Below, one piece after another: positions 10,290 to 20,872 of a stretch of DNA of 64,000 nt. Source of the DNA: an uncultured Ruminococcus sp. (lineage in GTDB: Bacteria; Bacillota; Clostridia; Oscillospirales; Ruminococcaceae); assembly GCA_947629455.1 (NCBI GenBank), contig CANRDT010000002.1, forward strand, positions 62,001 through 126,000. The letters are read 5' to 3'. Made by a program: the position numbers and the translations under genes. How positions within the stretch are numbered: the first letter of the stretch is position 1; each line of letters begins with the position of its first letter. Below the pieces are notes generated by a model. The model did not search any database. It saw nothing but the letters and a program-made list of their open reading frames with translations, and had not been told where the DNA came from.

Positions 10290-11582
10290 TCAATAGAATT
10301 TATTCTTATGTCTGATAACAACTACTACAACTACCACGATAACGACCGCAACAGCTGCGATCACCACGATCAGCACGAGACTAAGACCGCCCTTATCGCT
10401 TGTCTCAATTTTCTCCTGCTTGAGGGTGTTCTGCTTCTGCTCCTGCTTGATAACGTCGCCGCTGTTGGTGACTTTGGCGTTGGAATTGTATGTATCCATC
10501 GTCTTGATCTGATATGACGCGCCGCTGTCGTCTTTAAGCGAGGAAATGAATGTAACGTTGTCGAGGTAGATAACGTCTCCCTCATACGCCTGAGAGATCG
10601 GGACTTTTATTACCACGGACTTTGTATTAGTGCCGCTCGCTATCGGTATGAACTGCTTTTCATAGCTGTTTACATTTGCAAGCTGATCGAGCACTATCGC
10701 CTTGACAGAAGTCGTGGTCATCTCGCCGTTTTCGTCAATTCCGAACGCGCTAAGCTTATTGTCGAAAATATAACCGTCAACGTTGGTATTGAAACGCACA
10801 AGCACGCTCAGGGTGTATCCGTCAAAATTTTCAAGTCCGAATTTTTCCGCATCGAACACAACGCCCAATGTGGTGGTTTCGTCCGTTGCGTAATCGGGTA
10901 CTTCGGTCACTTTTGCCGTAAGCTTTACCGATGCTCCCTGATACACCACGTTGGTTTCCTTTTTAAGAGAAAGACTTCCCGAATCGGTATTGTCGTAAAC
11001 GCCGATATAGTCGCTCCAGTCGTCCGAATCGAAAGCGATAGTAGGCGCGGTATCGTCCGTGGTAAGGTTTTCATTATCCGCAGCCGCACTGTCACCGCCG
11101 CCCGAGGCAGCCTCTCCGAGTCCGCTCACTTTGAATACGACGGAGATCTTTTTCTGTCCCTCCAGTTCGTCAATGGCTGTATTATTATCCCAGTCCTCAA
11201 TTACTTTAAGCTGCTGACCGCCCGCAACGTAGCTGTTCGCCCAGCTGTCGGCGACCGCTACTTCAGAATCCCCTGCCAGTACCTTGACTGCTTTTACGTC
11301 GATCTTCTGATCTAACACGTTATCGAACTGCACTCCGAGGAACGTCACGACCGAGGGCAGCTCCTGAGAAGAGGTAAATTCTACCGTGTACTCGCCGTCG
11401 CCCGTGATCTCCGTAAGAGGTGCGGCGTCGCTTGCCTCCCACGACTGTATCTCGGTGTTCTCACCCGAATAGCACAGATAAGCGGTGACTTCGCTGCTGT
11501 CGGCAGCTGCCGGAAAAGCAAGCACGCTCAGCGCGGCAGCCGCAGCCGTGACTGCCGTAAATAATTTCTTAAATACAAACAA
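10290..11582 (-). CDS. Secreted, C-terminally membrane-anchored surface protein (two putative beta domains)
   Basis: Signal peptide; APTIAFDSDDWSDYI...YQGASVKLTAKV domain shared with next gene; C-terminal TM then IRHKNKFY. Confidence 0.7.
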   Translation of the reverse strand: MFVFKKLFTAVTAAAAALSVLAFPAAADSSEVTAYLCYSGENTEIQSWEASDAAPLTEITGDGEYTVEFTSSQELPSVVTFLGVQFDNVLDQKIDVKAVKVLAGDSEVAVADSWANSYVAGGQQLKVIEDWDNNTAIDELEGQKKISVVFKVSGLGEAASGGGDSAAADNENLTTDDTAPTIAFDSDDWSDYIGVYDNTDSGSLSLKKETNVVYQGASVKLTAKVTEVPDYATDETTTLGVVFDAEKFGLENFDGYTLSVLVRFNTNVDGYIFDNKLSAFGIDENGEMTTTSVKAIVLDQLANVNSYEKQFIPIASGTNTKSVVIKVPISQAYEGDVIYLDNVTFISSLKDDSGASYQIKTMDTYNSNAKVTNSGDVIKQEQKQNTLKQEKIETSDKGGLSLVLIVVIAAVAVVIVVVVVVVIRHKNKFY

Positions 11583-11785
11583 TTAAGATCACTCTCTTTT
11601 TATGTAAATTTATGGGTATTTTAAAGAGAACCCACATAGAAACTCTCGGGTCTTTGATGAGGGAGGGAGCTTTGCCGTCCGTGTAATCGTTTTACATTTA
11701 TATTTTAATATAAATATTATGATTTGTCAATAGCGAAATTTTAATAATCAGAAAAATATGCAAGTAGTTTCAGTCAAGGATAGAT

Positions 11786-11816
11786 AAAAACTCCGCACCG
11801 ATCGCACGGCGCGGAG
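11786..11816 (-). terminator. Rho-independent terminator
   Basis: Reverse strand GCTCCGCGCCGtgcgatCGGtGCGGAGTTTTTA downstream of 11849-12823. Confidence 0.7.
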
Positions 11817-11848
11817 CATTACTGTTTGTCAGTGTAAAATACCGCTCA

Positions 11849-12823
11849 TCAATAGAATTTGTTCTTGTGTCTGATGACAACGAAAGCAACTACGCCTGCA
11901 ACGAGCAGGAAGATCACAACGATGACTACTATCAGCACAACGCTCGTGCCGCCTTCTTTTGCCTTGTCGCCCTCGGCAATGCTTACGGTATTGCCCTCTT
12001 TCTTGATCTCAAGACCCTCGATAGTTTCCTGCGGCTTGGCGTTAGCATTGTAGCCGTCAATGTTCTTTATGACCAGCTGCTTGCCGTCCTCGCCCTTGGG
12101 AAGACGTATCGTGATGTTGTCAAGATAGAACGCATCCGAAGAAAGATTTGACAGCACGGGAACCTCAAACACGAATCTTGTCGCGTTTGACTCGGCAGCT
12201 GCCGGACAAGCGATACTGCGGTACTGTGAAACGTTGTCGTTGTCGATAACGTTATATGTCAGCGTTACGGGAGTTGACGCAAGGTGCGCATATTCCTCGT
12301 CAACAGGATAAACGTACACCGCATCTCCCATAAGTTTGCCCTTTACGTCCGTACCGATCCTGTAGTAGAACGAGATCGTGCAGCCGCTGAAGCAGGAAAG
12401 TCCGAAATCCTCGGCTCTCAGCTCGATACCCGGGTTTACATAAGGAGTATTTTCATCATAATCGGGGTGAACGAGGTTATTGTCGGCATCGCGCAGGCTC
12501 TCGCCATAAGAGAACGGCTTGTCGGGAGCCGAACCGGACGCTGTAATTTTCAGAGATGCGCCCTGATAGTAGGTTTTTGTATCCTGTTTCATCTGCACGC
12601 CCACCAGATCGGCGTCTGGAGTAAGGTGCAGATAATTCTCCCAGTCCGACGTATCAAAAGAGATGGTCGGCTGCGACGTGTCTTCCGATACCATAGACTC
12701 GTCATAGGTAAACTTGATGATCTCTTTTTCTTCTTCATTTTCATCTGCGCTCACGGAACATACAAAACAGCTTACCGCCAGTACAGCGGCGGCTGCGGAG
12801 CAGATCAATCTTCTAAAAAGCAT
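11849..12823 (-). CDS. Secreted, C-terminally membrane-anchored surface protein (paralog of 10290-11582)
   Basis: Signal peptide; QPTISFDTSDWENYL...YQGASLKITASG; YLDNITIRLP; TM then IRHKNKFY. Confidence 0.7.
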   Translation of the reverse strand: MLFRRLICSAAAAVLAVSCFVCSVSADENEEEKEIIKFTYDESMVSEDTSQPTISFDTSDWENYLHLTPDADLVGVQMKQDTKTYYQGASLKITASGSAPDKPFSYGESLRDADNNLVHPDYDENTPYVNPGIELRAEDFGLSCFSGCTISFYYRIGTDVKGKLMGDAVYVYPVDEEYAHLASTPVTLTYNVIDNDNVSQYRSIACPAAAESNATRFVFEVPVLSNLSSDAFYLDNITIRLPKGEDGKQLVIKNIDGYNANAKPQETIEGLEIKKEGNTVSIAEGDKAKEGGTSVVLIVVIVVIFLLVAGVVAFVVIRHKNKFY

Positions 12824-13154
12824 ACTTTAAGCCTCCTACAAAAATAAAAGACAATTTATACCAAACCTTACAGAGATCTTTGCGGAGCATACACCGTCCG
12901 ACCCTGTCGGAAGAGTCTGCGCTCTGTGAAGTCGTATACTACTATATTACACCAATATGAGAATATTGTCAAGGACGAAACCGCCCATTCAGACAACTTG
13001 TAACCTATTTGTAATATTAGATGTCCGCCGTTATATTTTCATTAAAAATATGTCCACAAAAAAATAAAACGGCTGCGCCGAGCCGTCCTGTTCAAGGAGA
13101 ACAATTTTAATAATTTTTGATAGCATATTTCACTGAACGCGGCAGACTTTTTGA

Positions 13155-13214
13155 TTATTTTTCCCATGCCTGCGGCGTAGGAAAGATATATTCTCCGCGT
13201 TGGCGGAGAATATA
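13155..13214. repeat. Composite palindromic repeat, copy 3 (one hairpin intact, one degenerate)
   Basis: TATATTCTCCGC-gttg-GCGGAGAATATA plus degenerate TTATTTTTCCCATGCC... Confidence 0.7.
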
Positions 13215-13276
13215 CGCCCCAAAACAGCTTTCAGAAAGTCAAAAATTGATCTTCGCTGCGATAAAAGACTTCGCTG

Positions 13277-14152
13277 TCAGGAAATTCCCAGAAATACCAG
13301 ATAATTCTTTTCGGGCATATTCTGTTCGGTAACGGAGGATTCTCCCAACGCACTTTCTTCCGTAACTCTGTACTGCACGGCATATTCCCTCGTGCCGTCG
13401 GCTCTCGTGCGGATAGTCCAGCCGACGCTTGCCGGCAGTATGCCTCTTATACCGTTGCTTGCGATAGTTTTTCGTATTCCCTGCTGTTTAAGAGTGAAGA
13501 ATTTCAGTTCTCTGTCCTGACCGTAAGGCTCGACGTATATCTTTATGGCTCCGTCGGCGCTGTCCTTGACGTCAACAAGATAGAATCTGTATTTGCCGTC
13601 GGGGGATATGGTGTTTTCGTCTGACGAAAGCTGCGCCAGTTTTTCCATCTGATCTTCATAGATAGCGTACACACTGCCGCTGCGGTCAAGGTTCATATCA
13701 AGAGTAGTTTCCACCGAAGAACCGCCCATAAGCATATTCAGTACAAAGTAAGCCACAAGTCCCAGAACGTAAAGCAGCAGATAGATCGTTCCCATTATTA
13801 CTTTAGTGTTTTCACTCGTTCCTGCGGCGAAAAAGACCACCAGTGCCACGATAAAGGGCGGTACTATGAGTATCCATTGCCCCATATTGAACAATATCAG
13901 GCAAAAGACCACCGGCAGCAGGAGCAGACTTATAAACCTTGTCAGGATAAGCTCTCTCGTATAGATCATAAGTATGAGAAAGAACAGGCTTGCCGCGGCA
14001 AATATCACCAGAAAAGTACCCTGCATACCGTCGACAAATTCAAGACGGTACAGAAAAGTCGCGTAAGTCAGCAGCGTGATAACGGCAAGGTAGGTGATAT
14101 TGAAAACCGCCACACATCTTTTGACCCATATATTTGTAATAAGATCCTTCAT
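13277..14152 (-). CDS. Hypothetical multi-TM membrane protein with soluble C-terminal domain
   Basis: 291 aa, about five hydrophobic helices, C-terminal TISPDGKYRFYLVDVKDSADGAIKIYVEPYG... Confidence 0.7.
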   Translation of the reverse strand: MKDLITNIWVKRCVAVFNITYLAVITLLTYATFLYRLEFVDGMQGTFLVIFAAASLFFLILMIYTRELILTRFISLLLLPVVFCLILFNMGQWILIVPPFIVALVVFFAAGTSENTKVIMGTIYLLLYVLGLVAYFVLNMLMGGSSVETTLDMNLDRSGSVYAIYEDQMEKLAQLSSDENTISPDGKYRFYLVDVKDSADGAIKIYVEPYGQDRELKFFTLKQQGIRKTIASNGIRGILPASVGWTIRTRADGTREYAVQYRVTEESALGESSVTEQNMPEKNYLVFLGIS

Positions 14153-14200
14153 CAGAACTTTCCTCCAAAAAAATCTGTTCTACATTATTTTAAGCCTACA

Positions 14201-15178
14201 TCAGTTGAGGATTATCTCTTCCCCACCGCTCAGACCGCTTAATATTTCTACATTATCGCCGTCGCTTATGCCAAGCTCGACGTCCTGCTCGACTTTAACG
14301 CCGTCCACCAGAAGATTTACGAAATCACGTTTTCCCACCATTTTGACAGCTTCTGACGGCACTACCACCGTATCCAGCCGCGAGTAGACGTCAAAGCAGA
14401 CCTCCACCTCTTCAAAATCAAAGAAATCGGCATCTTCATCGGGAGAGATAACATAGATATTGCTTGAATAGTCGCCGCTCTCGTTATAGATTATATCCGT
14501 GACTATCCCCTTACTTTCGTGAGCGCCCTGCGTGAGCAGCACCTCCGTGCCGAAATTGACATCTTCAAGGGAAACGTCGTAAGCGTTGCAGCAAAGATAC
14601 TGTTTCGAGTTATCCACCGCCATACCGATGACTTCGCCCGCATTGACGTAATTATAGACGTTCAGATCGCGCGTCATTGAAAATCTTCCGCTGCAGGGAG
14701 CGTAGACATTATAATCATCGAGCGAATCCACCAGATGATCGTATTCAAGCTGCTGTATATCAAGATCTATCTTCGCCATTTCTATTTCAGCGGCATTGCC
14801 GTTTTTTGATTGCAGCGTACTAAGCGTTTTCTTCGCCTGCTCGAGATATATCTCCTTTTCCTCGATCTGCTCCTGAACGGCGTCGGTATTGAGCGTAAAG
14901 AGCAGCTGTCCCTTTTCGACCTCGTCCTCCGACTCGACGTTTATGGATTCTATCTGTCCGCTCTGTTTGAACGACACCATTTCATAATAGGGATAGCCGT
15001 ATGATCCTTCAAGATAATATTTCCGGGAAATATCCGAGATCTCAGCTTTCACCGTATTGAAAGTCTGCTCCTTGGTTTCAAGGATCGGCACTTCTATTTC
15101 ATTTCCGACGCTTGTTTTTCCGCAGGCTGACAGGCTCAGCGCGGCGGCTACAATGATCGTCAACAACAGTTTTTTCAT
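14201..15178 (-). CDS. HlyD/RND-type periplasmic adaptor lipoprotein (MacA-like)
   Basis: Lipobox LSAC; biotinyl-lipoyl-like GQIESINVESEDEVEKGQLLFTLNTDAVQ, coiled coil, YAPCSGRFS...VNAGEVIG. Confidence 0.8.
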   Translation of the reverse strand: MKKLLLTIIVAAALSLSACGKTSVGNEIEVPILETKEQTFNTVKAEISDISRKYYLEGSYGYPYYEMVSFKQSGQIESINVESEDEVEKGQLLFTLNTDAVQEQIEEKEIYLEQAKKTLSTLQSKNGNAAEIEMAKIDLDIQQLEYDHLVDSLDDYNVYAPCSGRFSMTRDLNVYNYVNAGEVIGMAVDNSKQYLCCNAYDVSLEDVNFGTEVLLTQGAHESKGIVTDIIYNESGDYSSNIYVISPDEDADFFDFEEVEVCFDVYSRLDTVVVPSEAVKMVGKRDFVNLLVDGVKVEQDVELGISDGDNVEILSGLSGGEEIILN

Positions 15179-15385
15179 AATGCGCTCCAGTCCGCAAAGT
15201 CGCCCGTAAAAGCTCCTCTGCTATAGTCGCTGTTCACCCAAAGAACGCCGCTGCGTCAGAGCTGAAACGGCTGACACCGCTCACGGTCATTCCCTAAATA
15301 TTTTATCATTTTTTCTTTGTAAATGCAATAATCTTTTTGCCACATTGTATATCTGCACAAATATCCGCAATGGTTTTAGGCATTT

Positions 15386-16492
15386 TTACCAATACAACAA
15401 TCGCACCGTGATCTCCTCGGAAAGCAAAAATCCCTGCGGAGTAAGTCTGATGACATTCCCGTCCGTGCGGCAAAGTCCGTGCTTTTGCATTTCAGCCGCA
15501 AGCAGGCGCATATGATCTGCGGCAGGCTGCGAAAGTCCCAGGCTCTGCGCTTTGCTTATGCTTATACCCTCCGTCAGGCGCAGACCGAGCATAACATACT
15601 CTTCCGCGCGGTCGACATTCTCCTCCTGAACCGTGCGCCGCTGAATATCCGAATGAATAAAATCCTCGGTATCGGCAGGACAGAAATATCTTGCCCCGTC
15701 AAAATACGAATGGGCCGCAGGTCCGATACCGATATATTCCTCACCCTGCCAGTATTTCAGATTATGCCTGCTTTGCCTGCCGTGACGTGCGAAGTTTGAG
15801 ATCTCATACTGTTCAAATCCGTATTCCGTCAACGTTTCCACCGCCGTGAGATAAAGGCTGCACATCAGCTCTGCGTCGGCGGCAGCGGTGCGTATCTCCT
15901 CGCAGTCAAACGCCGTGCCTTGCTCGATCTTGAGCATATATGCCGAAATATGTTCAACGGGCAGCGCGGCGATCTGCACTATCTCATTTACGAGCCGTTT
16001 CTCGTTCTGCCCTGCCGCGCCTATTATCATATCGCAGGAAATATTTTTAAATCCCACCTCTGCGGCGTCGTAAATTCTTGAAAAAGCGGTCTTTTTGTCG
16101 TGAAGTCTGCCGAGCCACACGAGAGTATCATCATCTGCGGACTGAACGCCTACAGAGAGTCTGTTTACTCCTGCGGAGAGGTAACTGCGCAACTTATCGC
16201 GGTCTATCGAGGAGGGGTTACATTCGAGCGTTATCTCCGGCTCGACAAGTTTAAAGGAATCATCGCAGCAGTCTATCACCGAGGCTATCTGAGCGGGGGT
16301 AAGCAGCGAGGGCGTGCCTCCGCCGAAGTAGACGGTATCGACCGGGATATTTCTGCCTTTATATGCCTTGATATTGCGCTGCACCGCTTCGGTATATTCC
16401 TCCGCCGTCCTTAAAGAAAATATACCCGAATAAAAATCGCAGTAGGGGCATTTTCTCAGGCAGAACGGCACATGGATATATATGCCTGTCAT
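15386..16492 (-). CDS. hemW: HemW-like radical SAM protein (coproporphyrinogen III oxidase-like)
   Basis: IYIHVPFCLRKCPYCDFYSG, VYFGGGTPSLL, VGVQS. Confidence 0.93.
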   Translation of the reverse strand: MTGIYIHVPFCLRKCPYCDFYSGIFSLRTAEEYTEAVQRNIKAYKGRNIPVDTVYFGGGTPSLLTPAQIASVIDCCDDSFKLVEPEITLECNPSSIDRDKLRSYLSAGVNRLSVGVQSADDDTLVWLGRLHDKKTAFSRIYDAAEVGFKNISCDMIIGAAGQNEKRLVNEIVQIAALPVEHISAYMLKIEQGTAFDCEEIRTAAADAELMCSLYLTAVETLTEYGFEQYEISNFARHGRQSRHNLKYWQGEEYIGIGPAAHSYFDGARYFCPADTEDFIHSDIQRRTVQEENVDRAEEYVMLGLRLTEGISISKAQSLGLSQPAADHMRLLAAEMQKHGLCRTDGNVIRLTPQGFLLSEEITVRLLYW

Positions 16493-16980
16493 TGGGTCTT
16501 GCTCTCCTCATCGTCACTGAACGCGCCGTCTATATAATCCGCGGAACGCTCGATATTTCCGCGTATATGCTTTATCGCACGCCCTATCCCCTTTATCCCG
16601 AAGCACACCGCGTACATCATAGCCATAATAAACGCGGCTGAGAGAATGAAGTAGGTCTGTTTCTTAAATCCGTCATATCCGTCGGGGTAGAAATAAGTCG
16701 AATGTTTTTCGAGAAATTTCACGGCTGCCGGGTGTATCACGACAAAGCCGATCATTCCCATTATACCGCTGTAGGCAAGGCAGGCGGAGATCCCCGTAGC
16801 CGCGCCTTTTGAACTGAGCGGCGAAAATTTAACTCCGCAGAACACCGACCAGCAGGCGATAAGAAACAGCGCAATTCCCTGAGAGAGGTTGATATAACAT
16901 TCATAAAGCACCGGCAGGACTGCCGCTCCCGACAAGCCGAGCAGCAGCGATAGTTTCATGGAACGGTCAAAATCTTTCAT
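16489..16980 (-). CDS. Hypothetical membrane protein (163 aa)
   Basis: Four hydrophobic helices; 4-bp overlap with hemW start. Confidence 0.65.
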   Translation of the reverse strand: MKDFDRSMKLSLLLGLSGAAVLPVLYECYINLSQGIALFLIACWSVFCGVKFSPLSSKGAATGISACLAYSGIMGMIGFVVIHPAAVKFLEKHSTYFYPDGYDGFKKQTYFILSAAFIMAMMYAVCFGIKGIGRAIKHIRGNIERSADYIDGAFSDDEESKTQ

Positions 16981-17032
16981 ACGGCTGCTCCTTTTGGAGC
17001 GCCCCTCCTTTCCGATAAATGCCGCGCTTTCG

Positions 17033-17482
17033 TCAGAAGATTATCCCCGACGAAAGCAATCCCCCTCCGACGGCGATAAACGAAAGCGTACCGAGGATAA
17101 GTCCGAGATAAACGGTTATCCGCGCGTTGAGGTCGAACGCGCATTTCTTTTTTTCGCAGACTCTCAGCTTTACGCTGCTGTCGGGAATGTAAAAGCGGTT
17201 TCTGAATATCATTTCCGCAGGGAGGTAGTTGGGATATTCCTCACCGTCGGATATGTAGTAAGCCACGTCAAAGCCGCCGTTGGGAGCTTTATCTATATGA
17301 GAGAACCGAGCGTCTGTCCTTTTCGACCCTGCAAGCAAAAAAGCGCAGCGTATAAAGAACAGCAGGATAAGCAGCAGTATGACCTCCAGAAGAATAAGTC
17401 CGCCCGCAATAATGTATGCTCCGTTCACGCCAAGGCAGACGCACAGAAGTACTATCACCGCCGCGGCTACGATAAATTCCAT
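17033..17482 (-). CDS. Hypothetical membrane protein (DUF3592-like appearance)
   Basis: N- and C-terminal TM helices flanking FDVAYYISDGEEYPNYLPAEM domain. Confidence 0.55.
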   Translation of the reverse strand: MEFIVAAAVIVLLCVCLGVNGAYIIAGGLILLEVILLLILLFFIRCAFLLAGSKRTDARFSHIDKAPNGGFDVAYYISDGEEYPNYLPAEMIFRNRFYIPDSSVKLRVCEKKKCAFDLNARITVYLGLILGTLSFIAVGGGLLSSGIIF

Positions 17483-17495
17483 ATCAGACCTCTTT

Positions 17496-17990
17496 TCAGT
17501 ATGTATGTTTCCTGAGCCAGTCGGAGTTGTTTTTCCCGAGCCTGAACGCGCAGAAAAGTCCGCCGATAAAGACTATCCCAAGTGAGTTGAGTGCTATTTT
17601 TACAAACATCTCTCGGCTGTAGCTGTAGGTGTTGTAGATCTGCGAGTATAACTGCCAGAACAGCGACTGCGTATCGGGTCGAAAATAATTCTGCGCCCAG
17701 AAGTATATCGCGCCGCAGCCTGCTACATACGCCGTCAGGAATATCGTAAACTGCTTTGCCAGCTCGGCGGTACTGTTGGGGCAAAAGCTGACGGTCAGGA
17801 TAACCACGCAGACAAGCCACAGCGGATAGCGCAGATACAGTTCATATCGGTAGATAAGGTCAAGATCCTGCGAACCGAAATAGACGTACCAACACACAAG
17901 CGAATGTGCGGCGGCAGTCAGCGCAGCCCAGAGCGGAGCAAGCTTCTGAAAAATATTCTTTTTTCTGAACAATGTCGCCATTTCGCTCAC
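17496..17990 (-). CDS. Hypothetical membrane protein (164 aa)
   Basis: Multi-TM; 4-bp overlap with upstream ORF. Confidence 0.6.
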   Translation of the reverse strand: MSEMATLFRKKNIFQKLAPLWAALTAAAHSLVCWYVYFGSQDLDLIYRYELYLRYPLWLVCVVILTVSFCPNSTAELAKQFTIFLTAYVAGCGAIYFWAQNYFRPDTQSLFWQLYSQIYNTYSYSREMFVKIALNSLGIVFIGGLFCAFRLGKNNSDWLRKHTY

Positions 17991-18544
17991 CCCGTATAAA
18001 ATTCCTCATAAGGCAGTTCCGTGACATCGCCGTCGTAATTATCGGTCACGGCAACTCTGTCGCTTTTCCATTCGATACTCGGTCTTGACGGGAAATCGCC
18101 TGCAAATTCCGTATATGTCACCGCTCCCGTCCTGACGTAAAGGTAATAGTCTCCGCCTAATATCCATGTGGGGCGGTACTGCTCGGCGATCGCATATTTT
18201 CCGTCGTCGGAGCGTATCACCTTTACAGGATAATTGTCCGTAAACATAAGCCCTAAGATAAACGACAGTACAGCCGCGGCGGCTGCGATAACGGTCGATA
18301 TTATCCCGATGACGATACGCCGCTTTTTTCTTTCGGATACGGGCAGCGACTTTATCACAAGCAGCGGCAGAGATACCAATGCCGCGGCAAAAAGCACCAC
18401 TGACGCCGTCATTATCTCACAGGAGGATATACCGAAGATAACGATTATCCTTTCTCCGGTGAAATTATACAGCAGTATCATATAGAGGATAAAGCACACG
18501 GGCATTATCACAGTCGGTATTATCCAGAGTCTGCGGCGTTTCAT
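17987..18544 (-). CDS. Hypothetical three-TM protein with soluble C-terminal domain
   Basis: Start at MKRRRLWIIPTV; DDGKYAIAEQYRPTWILGGDYYLYVRTG. Confidence 0.6.
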   Translation of the reverse strand: MKRRRLWIIPTVIMPVCFILYMILLYNFTGERIIVIFGISSCEIMTASVVLFAAALVSLPLLVIKSLPVSERKKRRIVIGIISTVIAAAAAVLSFILGLMFTDNYPVKVIRSDDGKYAIAEQYRPTWILGGDYYLYVRTGAVTYTEFAGDFPSRPSIEWKSDRVAVTDNYDGDVTELPYEEFYTG

Positions 18545-18560
18545 GGTTTTCCTCCCAAGG

Positions 18561-20363
18561 TCATTCGTCAAGCTTGAGCACCGACATAAAAGCCTCCTGC
18601 GGAACTTCCACCGAGCCGAGCTGCCGCATACGCTTTTTGCCTTCTTTCTGTTTTTCAAGCAACTTTTTCTTACGGGTGATGTCGCCGCCGTAGCACTTTG
18701 CAAGCACGTCCTTACGCATAGCCTTGACGGTCTCGCGCGCGATGATCTTGCCGCCTATCGCCGCCTGTATCGGCACTTCAAACAGCTGACGAGGTATATT
18801 CTCCTTCAGCTTTTCGGCGATCCTTCTGCCGCGAGCGTAAGCCTTATCAGCGTGAACGATAAAGGACAGCGCGTCCACCGCCTCGCCGTTGAGCAGAATA
18901 TCGAGCTTTACCAGCTTTCCGGGAACATACCCTTTCATTTCATAATCAAACGACGCATATCCCCTTGTACGGGATTTCAGCGCGTCAAAGAAGTCATAGA
19001 CTATCTCGTTGAGCGGCAGTTCGTAGTGCAGTTCAACGCGGCTTTCGTCAAGATAAGTCATATCCTTGAAAACGCCCCTGCGCTCCTGACAAAGCTCCAT
19101 AATATTTCCCACAAATTCGGAGGGGGTAAGTATATCGGCTTTCACAAAAGGCTCTTCCGCCGAGGCTATCACCGCAGGGTCGGGGTAGTTGGTAGGATTG
19201 TCGATATACACGGTAGAACCGTCCGTAAGATTGACTTTATAAATAACCGACGGCGCGGTAGTGATAAGATCGAGATTGTACTCTCTTTCAAGGCGTTCCT
19301 GTATGATCTCCATATGCAAAAGTCCGAGAAAACCGCAGCGGAAACCGAACCCGAGCGCAATGGAGGTCTCAGGCTCGAATGACAGCGACGCGTCGTTGAG
19401 CAGGAGTTTTTCAAGAGCGTCGCGCAGGTCGGGATATTTTGCGCCGTCCGCAGGATAAATGCCCGAAAAGACCATGGGGTTCACCTTTTTATATCCGGCA
19501 AGAGGTTCGCTGCATGGGTTATCCGCATCGGTGACGGTATCGCCCACACGGGTATCGCCTATATCCTTTATTGACGCGGCGATATATCCCACTTCACCGG
19601 CATTGAGTTCTCCCACCGGTACAAGATCGGTCGCGCCCATATAACCTATTTCGGTAGTGACAAATTCCGCTGCGGCAGCCATAAGGCGTATTTTTCCGCC
19701 CGTCTTTATTTTTCCCTCTTTAACTCTCACGAAGATAATAACGCCTTTGTAGGAATCGTAATAGCTGTCGAAGATAAGCGCTTTGAACGGCGCGTCGGGG
19801 TCGCCCTTGGGAGAGGGTATATCGGTAACTATCCTTTCAAGCACCTCGCGGATATTCTCTCCCGTCTTGGCTGAAACTCTCGGAGCATCAAGCGCAGGGA
19901 TACCGATGACATTTTCTATCTCATTGCAGGCGCGGTCGGGGTCGGCTGAGGGCAGATCAATTTTATTTATGATCGGCAGGACTTCAAGATCGTGTTCGAT
20001 AGCGAGATAAGTATTTGCAAGAGTCTGCGCCTCGATACCCTGCGAAGCGTCCACCACCAGCACCGCGCCTTCACAGGCGGCAAGGGAACGGGAAACTTCA
20101 TAATTGAAGTCCACATGACCGGGGGTGTCGATAAGGTTGAAGATATAGTCCCGACCGTTCTGTGCGTGGTAGCAAAGTCTGACGGCGCGCGCCTTGATAG
20201 TTATGCCGCGTTCGCGTTCGATGTCCATATTATCGAGCAGCTGATTTTCCATATCACGCAGAGCGACGGTATCGGTAAGCTCCAGTATCCTGTCGGCGAG
20301 GGTCGATTTGCCGTGATCTATATGAGCGATAATGCAAAAATTCCTGATATTTTCCTGATCCAT
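18561..20363 (-). CDS. lepA: Elongation factor 4
   Basis: [35 protein letters not shown]-terminal [18 protein letters not shown]...[28 protein letters not shown]. Confidence 0.98.
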   Translation of the reverse strand: MDQENIRNFCIIAHIDHGKSTLADRILELTDTVALRDMENQLLDNMDIERERGITIKARAVRLCYHAQNGRDYIFNLIDTPGHVDFNYEVSRSLAACEGAVLVVDASQGIEAQTLANTYLAIEHDLEVLPIINKIDLPSADPDRACNEIENVIGIPALDAPRVSAKTGENIREVLERIVTDIPSPKGDPDAPFKALIFDSYYDSYKGVIIFVRVKEGKIKTGGKIRLMAAAAEFVTTEIGYMGATDLVPVGELNAGEVGYIAASIKDIGDTRVGDTVTDADNPCSEPLAGYKKVNPMVFSGIYPADGAKYPDLRDALEKLLLNDASLSFEPETSIALGFGFRCGFLGLLHMEIIQERLEREYNLDLITTAPSVIYKVNLTDGSTVYIDNPTNYPDPAVIASAEEPFVKADILTPSEFVGNIMELCQERRGVFKDMTYLDESRVELHYELPLNEIVYDFFDALKSRTRGYASFDYEMKGYVPGKLVKLDILLNGEAVDALSFIVHADKAYARGRRIAEKLKENIPRQLFEVPIQAAIGGKIIARETVKAMRKDVLAKCYGGDITRKKKLLEKQKEGKKRMRQLGSVEVPQEAFMSVLKLDE

Positions 20364-20448
20364 TAATAAGATCCTCCCGAAAAAGTATAATACAACATAA
20401 TAAGTATTATAGCACTTTCCAAGCGTAATGTCAAATGAAAAAACCGCC

Positions 20449-20673
20449 TTATTCGGACGGTTTTTGAGATATTTTCATTATTTCTTCTCTTGTCAGCGCG
20501 CTGTCATATTCTTTATCTTTTGGAAATACTATCCTGAACGGTTCAAGAATATAACGAGGAAAATTTTCGTCAAGTACAAATTCCGTATCTTCGGGATAAT
20601 CTTCAAAAGTCTTACCTTCGGGAATTTCAGATATTTTGATTTTCATTGCAAAGCCGCTCCCCACCGAAATCAT
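20449..20673 (-). CDS. Small hypothetical protein
   Basis: [37 protein letters not shown]...; start at 20646 or 20673, the latter near-overlapping the upstream gene stop. Confidence 0.5.
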   Translation of the reverse strand: MISVGSGFAMKIKISEIPEGKTFEDYPEDTEFVLDENFPRYILEPFRIVFPKDKEYDSALTREEIMKISQKPSE

Positions 20674-20674
20674 T

Positions 20675-20872
20675 TTATTCAACTTTTTCAATATCTTTTT
20701 CCGTGCAGTAAAATAAAGGGAATCTATCGTCGTCGTCAGCACATTCAGGATATTCTTCATCACTTTCAACGATATATTTTGTTGTGCCGTTTGCTTCATA
20801 AATATCAACTATAGTTCCTATCAAATTATTTGAGATAATTCTTACTCTTTCAAACAATTCAAACATTAACAT
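20675..20872 (-). CDS. Small hypothetical protein (DUF4926-like appearance)
   Basis: MLMFELFERVRIISNNLIGTIVDIYEANGTTKYIVESDEE; paired with 20449-20673. Confidence 0.5.
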   Translation of the reverse strand: MLMFELFERVRIISNNLIGTIVDIYEANGTTKYIVESDEEYPECADDDDRFPLFYCTEKDIEKVE

